NCBI GenBank assembly: GCA_018343915.1
Contig: JABRWF010000006.1
Location: 3,844,001-3,908,000 of the forward strand
From: Agroathelia rolfsii
Taxonomy: Eukaryota; Basidiomycota; Agaricomycetes; Amylocorticiales; Amylocorticiaceae
Length of the DNA stretch: 64,000 nt
Reading direction: 5' to 3'
Part shown: positions 13,077 through 25,200 of the stretch, piece by piece
How positions within the stretch are numbered: the stretch's first letter is position 1
How the letters are laid out: each line of letters opens with the position of its first letter
The notes under the pieces: generated by a model
Databases searched by the model: none
What the model was told of the DNA's origin: nothing
The model's input: only the letters and a program-made list of their open reading frames with translations
Position numbers and translations under genes: made by a program

Positions 13077-13880
13077 TAGAGTCACGCGGCACTGAGCACT
13101 TTTCGCGCACGTCGTCTACGCCCACCTGCCTCCTCTAGATCTGACTGCGACTGCTATGTCTGTTTGATTAACAAAAGAATTTCATCTCATATGCCTCATA
13201 CTATAAAATAGCTTATTTGTTTAAAGATTACAATATCATGTCAGATCCGCCAGCATTATGATATTAAACTTAGAATTTTCAAAGAGCGATGTCAACGAGC
13301 AAAGATTTGTCTGCTTCAGCGCTTGCACCCTAGTCTACCAGCCCAGATCTACGTGAACTCGGCAAGTTTGCTTGCCTGATAAAGACTGGTCTCACGCCCT
13401 GTGAATTACAAATCGATGTTGCTGAGACATTGCTGAACTGATGCAACTGTGTTGTGATTGCAGGCACTGGAGAGGACAATCAGCAAGAACCTCTCTTCCG
13501 AGTCGCGTCAAGAGATCGTCATTGTCAAGTATACAATCTACAGCTGGGTTACCACCAAGCAGACTGTGCAGAAAGTCAAAGATGGACAACTGTTCTTGAT
13601 GAAGAGTTTGGAGGACGGCAGATACTTGCTTGTGTGCCTGACACCATGAATCATTGTCGATACTTTCATCATACACAATGCCCATAGGAGACAAGTTGTG
13701 AAGGGCAATATATCGGGCGTTTGAGGTGCATCTCGGTAATGATGAAAATTCATTTTTACTTGATTGAATTATAATAATGGGCCAGACGTTCAGCCTAGAG
13801 GCAAGTGCCCAAAGTGGTGGATGTGTCTGTAGCCAGTTGATTCAGTGACGCACGCAAAAAGTGCCGAGTCCCACGCAATA
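13077..13880. other. Unassigned segment with a short open frame
   Basis: An open frame at 13458-13649 (plus) of about 63 codons contains SWVTTKQTVQKVKDGQ, a lysine-rich stretch that looks protein-like. It has no recognisable family, no clear start and no splice partners that I could establish. Possibly an exon or a relic. Confidence 0.25.
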
Positions 13881-13884
13881 TAGG

Positions 13885-14030
13885 CGACATTCCTCAGCCT
13901 TTTCGCGAACACAACAATACATACAAACAAAGAAAAGCCGGACCGCATCGGACCGCTATAGCTCAGACTACGAGCATGATAGCGCGAGGTTTCGTGCGGG
14001 CGAAACGGCTTGAGGTTCTCAGGCTATGTC
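13885..14030. mobile_element. Short inverted-repeat (MITE-like) element 2
   Basis: Its right end (ggcttgaggttctcaggcta) is the reverse complement of the left end of element 1. The gaggtttcgtgcg block near 13985-14000 is also shared, in inverted order. The two elements flank 13.08-13.88 kb as an inverted pair. Confidence 0.4.
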
Positions 14031-14330
14031 ACTGGCACACTGGCAATCGATGCATGACTCATGATCGAAAGTCAATTCATCTAATGATTTTATCTGGGGT
14101 AGGCGCTTGAATTATATAGCAAAAAACGAAATGGCACAAATCATTGTTAGCTATTGCGCTACCAAACATTTGGAGTGAACCATGCTTTTCAAGACATCGA
14201 TAGTAATTTCTGCCAATGATACCGGTAAATAGTATCTACGGTTCGTGTATTGCCTTCCGATGATAAAAAAAACGTGACAATTAACATCCACATAGGAAAA
14301 TACAAAACCAAAAATCGCTCACCTCAAGGC

Positions 14331-14331
14331 T
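14331..14331. other. 3' boundary of CHAT copy 2
   Basis: 14040-14331 is a 3' flank with similarity to 960-1294 and 48.8-49.09 kb (for example tgccttccgatgataa against ctaccttccggtgataac). Confidence 0.35.
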
Positions 14332-17300
14332 TTAAATTCCAAGATGTATAAATGCGGCCCAAGCAAGGAAATTATCATCTCCTAATTTTTCTCTCAAACG
14401 TCCAACTGCCTCGTGAAGTGCGTATGCGGCTTCTCCGTCGTTTGTCTTCATTCCGCGCGCACTCAGATATTTGTAAAATTCCTCGGCGACGATAGGGCCA
14501 TCTTGATCCCTAATCGACCACATTGTCCCGATGACTGTGTGGTACCCGCTCATGAGCATACCAGCCGCAAGATGCGCCGCTTCTTCAGGTAGGTCCTTGT
14601 CTCCTTTGGCCGTTTGGCAAGCAGAGAGGAACGCCAGCCTGGCATGAGGCAATGTTTCTCGAGAAATGGTGCGAAGGCTGAGCGGGCCGTCATGAAGCAT
14701 GAATGCACTGTCCATTGGACTTCCTTCCTGTTGCACACCGTGACAAGCCAAGTGGATCCAGCTACGTTTCCTCATCTCATCCAGAACAGCATTTTGGGAC
14801 GCCGCGACATCATTCAGCCAAGTAAAGTCTTTGACGTCAAATTGAGCTTGAACTTTGGTCGCTTCGTCTTTAGTAAAGGGCAGTGGACTTTGACCAGGTG
14901 TCGATGGTTGCGAGACGACGGTAAGTCCATGAAATTCTTGCGACTCAACGCCTTGTTTACGCTTTAACAAGTTGGACAAACTAGGGGTGTACGACGAAAC
15001 GGCATATTTATAGGTTCTGACATCTGACATGGAGCCGTCTTGAGTATAGTGCCCTGCCGCATGTAAGGGTAGAAAGGCCAGAGGGCCCGTAGTGCACCAT
15101 GTAACGTGCGGCAATGTGTGATTAGGAGGTAAAGACTGTAGGACCAAGTTAATTGACTATACGGTAAAGGAAGAAAGAGGGAAGAAACGTACGGTATATC
15201 CGAGAGCCTGAAAAATTGGGCCGACTACGTCGGTCCAGAGCATCTGGAAAACCCGGGACATCCAATCTAGGTGCGAGAGAATGCTAGGAATAGAGGCGCG
15301 CTCATGATTTGAAGATGAGGCAAAATCGAGCAACAGCCGTTCTTCTTCTGTGTCAGCGAAACAAAAGTCTTCCGGTGTTTCTCCACTCAGGAGACCAGAA
15401 GTAGTGCAACGAGCACCCCTTCCGATCAATGCGCGAGTAAAGATATGATGGGCCTTGGTAATCTTATCCAGAGAGGCGGATCGTAAATAAACATGTTCTA
15501 ACTTGGGATTAAGGGATCCTTTTACGCTATGGAGAATAATGGCATCGCATCGATCACTTTCGATATTAATTACAACCACGGGACCAAGTGTGGCAGCGGA
15601 TGAAAGTGTTGCTAATGTTGGAGGTTGAAGGAAGTTTTCGTACCCCGAACATTGACGAACCTTTGCTACCAGGTCTTCCCATTTTTCAGTAAGTCGTCTA
15701 TGTTCCCGCGCACTTGTCTCCCGATCGTTGAGAGGGGAAGTAAAGGTAGAGGTATGCGAGATATCAAGTCCACTTCCTATCATCTCAAGCGAATGTGAGA
15801 CATTTTTTATTTCAGTGGCTAGTTCAGGGTGGTCATGTTCTAGATCATCAACTGGAGTGCGAAGATTAAGCATTTGATTCCATACGATTGAACGGCCTTG
15901 CTCAAGCCACTCAAGCGCAAGGTCAGGGCGGCCAGAAAAGCAGGCAATTGAAGCTGCAATATTAACGTAATTGCCGATAGACGAGATTTCTTGATATCGA
16001 AGGCTAATTGAATTACCGAGCCAAACGACACGTGGGATGAGTTCCATAAGAATACGACCTGCATGCAGGGAGGATAGACAAGAATTAGATTGGGAAAATT
16101 GGGGATTGAGAGCAAGCAATGCCCATCTGCATGCTGATTCCAGACGAATACGAGGGAGGCCAGTCAATGACAAAGCAGAAGCTGAATAGGCCGAGATAGC
16201 GTGATGTAAATCGTCGATGTTGGAAACATGATTGAATTGAGTAATCAAGGAGTTTTCTGGATCGTTTAAACCCATCTGTTGACAGAACTGACCGCTGAGA
16301 GTGAGATTGACATTCTGCTCGATATGTGACACTTTGCGAGATGGTTCAAATCGGCTTTCAAACGAGCCCCCTAGATTATTCAAATATCCTGATTTGTTTG
16401 CATGACCGTCGGGAGTGAGATTGATGGCCTCCTGTAGGACGTGAATAGCCTGGTCAATATCTGCCACTTTGCCAAAGTGTAAAAATCGGAATTCAAGCAA
16501 ACCCCCCAAACTATTTAAACGATTGGGTTTGTCGACATGGCCATTAGGAGTGAGATCGACTGCTTGCTGTAGCACATGAACCGCCTGGTCTATATCTTCC
16601 ACTTTGCCACATTGTGCAAATCGAATTTGTAAGGAAGCCCCCAGATTATTCAAAAACAAAGGTTTGTCGTTATGACTAGTAGGAATGAGATCGATAGACC
16701 GCTGCAGCACATGAATTGCCTGATCGATATCTGCAATTTTGCCCGATTTTTTAAATCGCCTTCCAAGTGAGCTTCCGAGACTATTCAAATGGCCGGGAAT
16801 ATTAGGAGCAAGATTAACAACCTGCTGATGCAAATGAATTGCCCGGTCAATATCTGCCACTTCGCCAAATCGGTCAAATCGGCCTTGAAACGAGCTCCCC
16901 AAGTTATGCAAATAACCGAGTTTGCTGGAATGATTATTTGCGGTGAGGTCAACGGCCTGCTGATGCACATGAATTGCCTGGTCAACATCCGCCATTTTTC
17001 CAAATCGTCCAAATCGCATTCCAAGCGAGCTGCCTAGATTATTTAAACAACTGGGTTTCTGGGCATGACCGTGAGGAGTAAGATCGACAGCCTGTTGGTG
17101 TGCATGAATTGCCTGGTTAATATCTGCCACCTTTCCAGATAGTCTAAATTGTCTTTGGAACAAACCCCCAAGATTACTCAAACACATAGGTTTGTTGGTA
17201 TGGCCATCAGGAGTTAGATCGACAGCCTGCTGCTGAGCATGAATTGCCAGGTCAATATCTGCCACTTCGCCAAATCGTCCAAATCGGCTTTCAAAAGAAC

Positions 17301-19455
17301 TCCCTAGACTATTCAAATACATAGGTTTGTCGGCATGGCCATCAGGAGTTAGATCGACAGCCTGCTGCTGAGCATGAATTGCCTGGTCAATATCTGCCAC
17401 TTGTCCAAATCGTCCAAATCGGCTTCCAAACAAAATCCCCAGATTATTCAAATACATAGGTTTGTCGGCATGGCCATCAGGAGTTAGATCAACAGCCTGC
17501 TGCTGAGCATGAATTGCCTGGTCAATATCTGCCACTTCTCCAAACTGACAAAATCGGCTTTGAAACGAGCTCTCCAGATTATCAGAATCATCGGATTTGT
17601 CGGCATGGTCGTTAGGAGTAAGATCGACAGCCTGCTGGTTTATATGCACCCCCTGGCTGATATCCGCCACTTTGCCAAATCGTACAAATCGCCTATGAAA
17701 CGAATCCCCTAGCATTTTCAAATACATGGGTTTATCGGCATGGCCGTTAGGAATGAGATCAACAGCCTGCTGGGTAACATAAATTGCCTGATTAATGTCT
17801 GCAACCTCGCCAAATTGGTCAAATCGTCTATAAAGTGAATTCCCTAGATTGCACAAATGACGGTGCTTATTAGTATGGCTATTAGGAGCGAAGTCAACAG
17901 CCTGTTGTAGTACGCGAGTTCCTTCATTAATATCTTCGACTTTGCCAAGTTGTTCAAATCGGAGTTGAAGGAGAATCCCTAGGTCATTCAGATGATCTGG
18001 TTTACTAGCATGATCATCAGGAGTGTGGTTGATAGCCTGCTGCTGCGCATGAATTGCCTGATTAAGATCTGCTATATTACCGAATCGTCCAAACCGGTAT
18101 TGAAATGACATCCCCAGATTATTTAAATACCTATGTTTGTCAGCATGACTGTTAGGAATAAGGTTGATAGCCTGCTGTAGAATATGAATTGCCTGGTCAA
18201 TGTCGCCTGCTTTTCCAAATGCTTTGAATCGGCTTTGAAGGAGAATACCCAGTTTACTTAAACGACTGGGCTTGTCAGAATAGTCGTCAGGAGTGAGATT
18301 GACAGCCTGTTGATATATATTAATTGCCTGATCAATGTCCGCCACTTTTCTAAATCGTCCAAATCGGCTTTGGAACAAATTTCCTAGATTGTTCAAATAT
18401 ATGTGCTTGTGGATATGCCTATTAGGAGTGAGATCAACAACCTGCTGCCGAGCATGAATTGCCTGGTCGACATCTGCGACTTTGCCGAGTTTTTCAAATC
18501 GACTTTGAAACGAAATACTCAAATCGTTTAAAAGACTAGGTTTGTTAGCATGGCTATCAGGAGTGAGATCAACAGCCTGCTGATGCATATGAACCGCTTG
18601 GTTAATATCCGCCACCTGACCAAATTTTTCGAATCGGCTTTGAAACAAGACCCCCAGCTTATGCAAAAGACCGGGTTTGTTGGAATGGTTGCTAGAAATA
18701 AGACCTATAGCCTGCTGTAGCACATGAATTGCCTTGTCAATATCTGCCACTTCACCGAATTTTTCGAATTGGCTTTGAAGTAAATTTCCCAGTCTAGCCA
18801 AGCGGATATGCTTTTTGATGTCTTCGTCATGCATATGTTTGATAGCTTGTTCTATAAGTGATAGTGCCATCTCAGCGTCAATCTCCTTTCCCAATTGGTC
18901 AAACCGAATCACTAGAGAATCTCCAAGCAAGTTCAGATGTTCAGGAGCAATAGGTGTATCTTCCGGCATCAGCTCAATAGCGTGTTGCTGTAAATTAATC
19001 GCCTCTTCAATGTCTTGCAAGTTGCCCAAGTGTTTGAATCTTTTCACAAGAGATATGGCTAAGTTGTGCAGCGAATCTTGCTTCTGGTTGTCATCTTCTA
19101 GTCTCAAGTTGGCGATTTCCCTTTCGAAGAATATTGTTGTGTTTAGGTCATCGATATTCCCTAGTTCCTGGTATTTCTTCCAAGATTTTGTGGCCTCCTC
19201 CTGTGCATCAAGGATATCTACTAATATTTGAGTTCTTTGGCTCCCCTCTTAAATGTATTATGTAAACAATCCTTGATTTCCTCACCTGTTATTGAGTTGG
19301 TTAACATGTCACTTAGCGCTGACGCATCGGTATGGTTGCTACCTTGTATGTCTTTAAGAGCCGCTGATATAGCTGGGTGCTGTCTGTATATTGAGATGAA
19401 TTAACACATGGCAAAAAAAAAATGCACGAACCGATGATTGATCACTGTAATCCAT
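14332..19455 (-). CDS. TPR-CHAT protein, copy 2 (intact, about 1,649 aa)
   Basis: Predicted exons on the minus strand are 19432-19455, 19286-19379, 15193-19220 and 14332-15135, giving a total divisible by three with GT..AG introns. An alternative acceptor at 19248 gives a 38-bp intron and nine more codons. Exon 1 codes a tiny conserved start (MDYSDQSS). Exon 3 holds about 20 tandem 45-residue TPR-like units (RFGRFGxVADIDQAIHxxQQAVDLTP type), then a helical linker also found in copies 1 and 3. The last exon is the CHAT protease domain, with His about 1514 (LACHG) and Cys about 1555 (LSACQT), both present. The CHAT family cleaves proteins, usually under control of its repeats; the ligand and substrate here are unknown. 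Likely cytosolic, as no signal peptide or membrane helix is seen. This copy has the most repeats in the window. Units at 17332-17536 are identical to those in copy 1. Confidence 0.85.
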
Positions 19456-20330
19456 GTTTACAACTTTACAGAGTAATATAGTATGGACTGAGGGGAACCA
19501 ACTAATCTACTGTCTTGATATCATGAAGACCACTATTTATAATGCCAGAAAAGTAGCGTATTAATGGTAATGACAGTAATAAGATCACCCTGTAGCGGTG
19601 CAGCGCGGCACTGCCTTGAATGCCCATTTCATATAGCGATGCTGGCAATGCAAACTAAAAATTTTCCGCACATAACAAAACCTCTGAGCTGAACGCTATT
19701 GCGGTGCTAATCATTTCGCCAGGATCATAAAATAGATGCCACCATGATGCCTCGGGTATGCTTTCATCACTATTGCTGTGCCAAATAATCAAATTTGATC
19801 CAGCCTTAGGCATGTTTCCTGTTCAGTGGCAGCAGTGCCAATGACCACAGGACTTACCATCAATGCACGGCACAATCACTGATTCATCATTCTACACTTC
19901 TTTTCCCACACAGCATCATCATCTAGCTCCATATCAGTGTTTTTGTAATTATTTTGTTGCTCATGTTATGAAGAACCCTTTTCAGTGCACGGAGCCCACG
20001 AATGTCCATTCGTGGGCTCTGATCCCGCTTCTCCTGTATTTTTACAGCTTTCTACCTAATTGACTGCACTTGCTCTACAGCTGATGGTCACTTGGGTTCA
20101 ATATCGAACACCCTCGTCGCTCTAGTCGCGCTAGTCATACTTGGGATGTACGTGTACTGCATCGCAAAAATTCCTCTAGGGATATATTGGTAAGTACGTG
20201 TTTGGAGCCGCTGGCTGCCGTTGATATCTGATCTATTTTTTCTTGCAGCCTCTATTCATGCAAAATCCAATTGCCATCTTCCTTTCTCTATCTAGAAGAT
20301 CCGATTGAAATTATCTGTGGTAGACAACAA
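19456..20330. promoter_or_regulatory. Upstream region of CHAT copy 2
   Basis: This is duplicated relative to 4.0-4.9 kb and partly 53.0-53.4 kb. Sequence just before the start (caactttaca, reverse complement tgtaaagttg, then the ATG) is conserved in all four CHAT copies. A strong hairpin lies at 19992-20019. No separate gene is seen. Confidence 0.45.
19992..20019. repeat. Perfect 13-bp inverted repeat
   Basis: GAGCCCACGAATG, a 2-base spacer, then CATTCGTGGGCTC. It is GC-rich against its surroundings. The corresponding place in copy 1 (about 4520-4545) reads gtgtccatgaacat and lacks the palindrome. Confidence 0.85.
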
Positions 20331-20334
20331 CCCA

Positions 20335-20660
20335 AAGGAGTGAATGTAAATTTGACTAACAAAGAGAGTTCAAGTTGAGTGAGAACCTTACCGCACTTCG
20401 TTGATCAAAGTCAGTAGCATTAAGTAATTACTCTTTTTAGGATTATATCTAAGCTACTGAATTGTCTATATGTACTTACGGTATGCATTGAGTGTGTTAG
20501 GTGGCCGAGTTAGCTACTAACACCAAGGTAAGAATAGCTGCTAATGATGGGGTGATTCCAGTTGCTTGTGCTTACGGTTTGTGAATTCTTTTCCTAATGT
20601 TGAGGATGACAAAGCCGTACGTGAGAAGCGAAGGGCTTGCTGAAGTCGTGGTACAGTTGC
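20335..20660. repeat. Duplicated segment (matches 10.34-10.67 kb)
   Basis: Same order of blocks as 10345-10665. It is the last moderately GC-rich host-like sequence before the transposon block. 20661-20898 is unassigned and includes a short GC-rich stretch with acgtcacg/cgtgac repeats near 20850-20885. Confidence 0.5.
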
Positions 20661-20898
20661 GGACAACCAGGGTCATCAAAAATTTGTAACTATCCAAAAA
20701 AAGGACGTAAGGGATGTAATAAAATCGAGCGAGCCAGCCAGCCAGATTTAAAATAATAAGCAAGATATTATTCTGCTTGTCATTGTACTTGGTCGCGGTA
20801 CGCCGACAAACAGATGCGGTACAAATCATGACACGCGGCTACTCTCAGTACTACGTCACGCTAGGCGTGACCGTGACTACGTCACTCCTAAACTCCGT

Positions 20899-22247
20899 AG
20901 CTCTTTGCTTACCAAGCAGATTACTTAAGCAAAAACATTGCTTACAAATCCTTTGGAAATCAGAATATTTTGTAGTATATAAACCCTAGCTAAATCAGCT
21001 ATAAAATATAAGTTATTTCACTCAAAAATAGTGAGTTAAATAGTCTACAAGACTAGCTCCTAGGGTACTAACTTTACCCCAGACTTACCAAGTCTACAAG
21101 ATAAGAGAATAAGCCTTTCCCAATGTCACAGGTCTATAACTATAAAATGTATCTATGACTATAACTGTGACTTGATATAAAGAAAGTGGTATAGTGGATG
21201 CTTAGGAGTGTAACTAAGACTATGCTTGACTTAGAGATACAATAGTTATAGTAACTATAGTCTTAGAACAATGGAATATAATAGGAGGAGTCTAAATAGT
21301 AAGGGGTTGACACCTAATACTACTTAGACTTGTAAGGACAATAGAAACACTTAGCAAATATTATTTGAGGCTAGCAAGGACTTGGAGAAGGCCTTAAACA
21401 GTGAGAAAACAATGATAGAATTGACAAAAGAGGTCTATGAGATAGGGAACATCTCTTAGACCCTAAAGGTTTAAATACATAATAGTATACTATTGTTCTC
21501 TATATTGGTATACTTTTCTAGTCTCTAACTCTTACTAAATAATCTAATATAACTCCTATGATCTTCCTTGATTGTTCCAGTGATTATCATGATGTATTAT
21601 AGTTCCTGTATAACTATGATAGTGCCTAAAGATAGGAAATGCATAGTTATGCTCTTTTACATGACATGATGCATGACATGTCATAACCAGTGCAATAGTG
21701 AAAGGGAGTGGAAATAATGATATGCCTCTTTCTAAGCCTAAGGCTTAGAACTAAGCTATAACTAAATAATAGACTATAGTTCAACTATGGTATACTATGA
21801 CTTATAGATAATAAAATATAGTGTATATTGTATTACAGTGTCTATGGCATAATTTGTAGTTTGATGTAATAAATATTAAATACCTAAGTAATTGCATGAT
21901 TGTTTTAAGTCTATACTAAATGAACCTAGGTATATACTTGGTAAACCTAAATATATGCTTATTAAACATAAGTAAATGCTATTATATCTATAGCATGGTA
22001 CTACTAAGGTTATAATACCTAAGGGAAAATAAGTAGGTAGTCTTAAAGGGATACTAGCTATAGTCTTATCTTTAGTATAGCAAAGTTACTAATTGCTTCC
22101 CATCCTGGAAAACCTTGCCTCATCTTAGAAACAACCCAAAGCCTACACTTTTCTCATAAGTAAGTGTTTACTTCATAATAGGTAACTTGTAAGCTAGCAT
22201 ATAGCTATACTATACAACCCAAGAACTACAAAAAGTTCAATACAAAA
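20899..22247 (-). mobile_element. LTR family C, truncated, interrupted by family A
   Basis: This is the reverse complement of the C LTR seen at 37523-37751 plus 42394-43020. It runs from a truncated point at about 20899 to the reversed start (caaaaagttcaa) at about 22247. A family A LTR (21124-22017) sits inside it with TSD cccaa/cctaa. The C LTR is about 850 bp when complete and begins TGTTGAA and ends TTCAACA. Confidence 0.65.
21124..22017 (-). mobile_element. Solo LTR, family A (inserted in C)
   Basis: It starts TGTCACAGGTCTATA and its end has decayed to gttataata (from gttgtgaca). The flanks cccaa and cctaa form a 5-bp TSD with one CA->TA change. Length 894 bp. A+T-rich and non-coding. 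Confidence 0.75.
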
Positions 22248-22729
22248 CATACCACTGAATGTGTCACATGGTATATTATCAATATTTATAGGGACAAATG
22301 CTAATTTTGCAGCCCTTTTCCACAAGCTTAATTATAACGGGAAAGGCCAAGACAATATATTTAATGAGCCTTTTGGAATCAATGAAGAAAAGATGAAGTT
22401 ATTATATACTCAGGTTATGGCACATTGGAATAAGTACTAAAAGATATTCTTTGGAGTATATTGTATAGTCAAAGTGAAGTATTGGGCAAAAGTGTAAAAC
22501 ATTCTATGAGAACCCAAGGAGAAAGAAGGTGAGTATTAGGTATGCTAGGATTGCCCTTTCTTACTGATCAATCTCTTCCTGCCCAGCAGCCAGGATGCAA
22601 TATCCAGAGGGTTCTGTTTAGTCTGTTAATGGAAGCATTATAACAAAGTAAGTGTATTGGCATAGATGAGGCACTAGTAGTGATTGTAACAGCTTAATAG
22701 ATAAGAAGGAAGTAAGAGAGATTAATTGA
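22248..22729. repeat. AT-rich copy of the 6.6-6.8 kb sequence plus unassigned DNA
   Basis: 22250-22440 aligns with 6596-6800 (ccacaagcttaat, actcaggttatgg). The plus frame from 22270 reads through ALFHKLNYNGKG and later MAHWNKY, suggesting former coding sequence. The family is not recognised. Confidence 0.45.
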
Positions 22730-23114
22730 TAACTGAAGAGAGAACTAAGGCTTTCCTGTGAAGTTCTAATTGATGTTCAGTATTCATTAAGGTTATACTT
22801 AAAATATTTCTAATATTACCGGAAATATGTGCACAAATCCTATGTAAATTTTTGGAAGACAGCAGCCTGGTCCCCATTGGATTAAGGTCTACTATATCTA
22901 AACCCTCTGGTATACAATAACCTAACGCCAAATTTTTACAAGGGGTATGACAATGATAGAATCTATTATTATCATTATCATCACTACAAACTAGTAAGCT
23001 ACTTGAGTTTCAATTGTTTGCAAAATAAGCATTAAGAGCAAGGTGAGTATATCCTTCTAAGTTACTATAAGACAATACAAGAGGCCTATATATATGTGTA
23101 GTTTGGTTGAACTT
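22730..23114 (-). pseudogene. Decayed MFS transporter fragment (paralogue of the 58.4-60.7 kb gene)
   Basis: It aligns base for base with 59350-59735, the large hydrophilic loop of the MFS gene. On the minus strand it reads IPEGLDIVDLNP and HRKALVLS against IPEGSNVVELNP and HGKALILS. Most differences are C->T or G->A, typically CpG to TpG/CpA in the relic. Both ends break off: one runs into unassigned DNA near 22.7 kb, the other into a FAS2 fragment, with a family A LTR inserted at the junction (TSD gtacc). Confidence 0.85.
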
Positions 23115-23119
23115 GTACC

Positions 23120-23990
23120 TGTCACAACCCTAGTTGTACTATGTCATAGTTATTATAGCATTTATTCATGTTTACCAAGCATACACTCAGGTTTACCAAG
23201 CAGATATCTAGAATTACCATGTAGCTGTCAAAGGATTTCTTAGAGATTATATCAAGCCATATAAAAGCCATAGCATATTATACTTCATAGCACACTAGTT
23301 ACAAGTCATAGTATATTATAGTAAGCCATAGTTGCTATTTTATCACAGCTCAGTTCTAAGCCTTAGGCTTAGAAAGAGGCATACCTATATTTCCGCTCCC
23401 TGGCTGCCATTGCTACGCTGGTTGTGACATGTGACATGTCACGTCACAAAAAGAGCGTAACTTTGCAATCTCTTATTTTCAGGCACTATCACAGGTACAA
23501 AGGGACTACAGTACATATTGCTGATCACTAGAACAATCAAGGAGAATCTTAGGAGTAATACTAGATTATTAGTAAGGAATAGAAGCTAGGAAAGCGTACC
23601 AAAGTAAGAGAACAATAGTATATAAATCATGTATTTAAGTTACTAAGGTCTAAGAGATGTCCCCCATCTCACAGACCTCTTTCGTCAATTCCATTGTCTT
23701 TTCCCTTGTCTAAAGTCCCCTCACAAGCCACTACTAGCTCTAAGAATATTTCCTTGCCTCTGTATTATTTCCTGCAAGCCCAAGTTATAGTCAAAGCTAT
23801 TATAAGTCATAGTTCACCATTCCATAGTTAACCTCAGGGTTGGAAACCCTGAGAGTGTCACCTCCAGCCTTGGATTAGGCTAGAGGAGTCATAAGATTTT
23901 ACTAACAATTCCATAGGAACTATTCACAGTGTTCATAGTATTCATAGTATTATTCATAGTATTATTGTTTATTGCTATAGACCTGTGACA
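23120..23990 (+). mobile_element. Solo LTR, family A
   Basis: 871 bp, TGTCACAACC to CCTGTGACA, flanked by perfect 5-bp TSDs gtacc (23115-23119 and 23991-23995). It contains a tatataaat box near 23620. No internal domain. Confidence 0.9.
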
Positions 23991-25200
23991 GTACCTACAG
24001 TATAGCTCAAGCTCTGCAAAAACTATGAGACAAATGCTAGAGTGTCCGAGAATTTCATTATAGTACCTATAGACATCCTTATAATTGATAGGTTTACCAG
24101 ACTTAGCATCAACTCAACCAATGTAGAGTAAGTTACCCTTGAGACATTTGTCAAAGTAATTCATGTTGGCTATTATCCAATTTATTCCAATGTCATCATC
24201 TATCATAAACATGCTATAGGCCTCTATTGTCACAACCATAGTTATACCATGCCATAGAAACTATAGCATTTATTCATGTTTAATAAGCATACATTCAGGT
24301 TTACCAAGTATACACCCATAATCTTTCAGCATATACTCAGAATAACCATAGAATTACTCAGGTATTTAATATTATTATTATCAAGCTACAAATCATGGTA
24401 TAGAGGCCATGATACATAGCATCTCATAGTATATTACTTATAAGTCATAGAATATTACAGCAAACCATAGTTTATTATTTGATCATAGCTTAGTTCTAAG
24501 TCCAAGGCTTAGAAGAAGGTATATCATTGTTTCCGCTCCCTTTCACTGTTGCGCTGGTTGTGATATATTATGCATCACATCACACAAAAGAGCGTAACTT
24601 TACATTTTCTATCTTCCAGGCACTATCACAGTTACATAGGAACCACAACACATCATAATAATCACTGAAACAATCAAGGAGGATCCTAGGAGTTATATTG
24701 GAGTATTTAGTAAGGGTTAGAAGCCAGGAGAGTGTAACAATCTAGAGAACAATAGTATACCATCATATATTTAAATCTTTAAGGTCTAAGAGATGTTACC
24801 CATCTCACAGACCTCTTTTGTCAATTCTAGTATTATTGTCTCACTGTCTAAAGTCCCCCTCAAGTGTCTATCAGCTTTAAAGAATATTTCCTTGTCTCTA
24901 TACTGCTCCTACAAGTCCAAGTCATAAGTCACAGTTATTATAGTCACTCTAATCATAGTTCTGTTCTTATAAGTAACCTTAGGGTTGGAAACCCTAGAGG
25001 TGTTACTTCTGGCCCTGAATTAGGCCACATTAATTATTCTTTATATTTCATAGTATTTCACAGTATACATTATCATTGTATTCATAGCTAAAATCACAGT
25101 ATTGCAGGATATTGCTTTAGGCCTATGACATCTATCTCTTAACAAGTATATAACCTACTATATGAGCCAACCTCATAAAAGCCTACTGGTGGTTCTAAAA
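23991..25200 (-). pseudogene. FAS2 fragment III, split by a solo LTR
   Basis: After removing the LTR at 24228-25130, the minus strand reads, from about 25190 downward, EVGSYSRLYT, then EIEAYSMF, WIIANMNYFDK, then YIGWVDAKSGKP and EILGHSSICLI. This follows the FAS alpha segment after GFGEVG (tryptophan/glutamate-rich MEAYG, the EMAW helix, GWVDAKSGEP, EILxHxGIRLIEPEL). It continues where fragment I stops. It has stops and frame changes and is very A+T-rich. Confidence 0.65.
24228..25130 (+). mobile_element. Solo LTR, family A
   Basis: 903 bp, TGTCACAACC to GGCCTATGACA, with perfect TSDs tctat (24223-24227 and 25131-25135). Inserted in FAS2 fragment III. Confidence 0.9.

Noticed and set aside
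16330..19050. Regularly spaced 135-bp repeats considered as a CRISPR or satellite array.
   Set aside because: They are in-frame, degenerate codon by codon and encode TPR-like helices.
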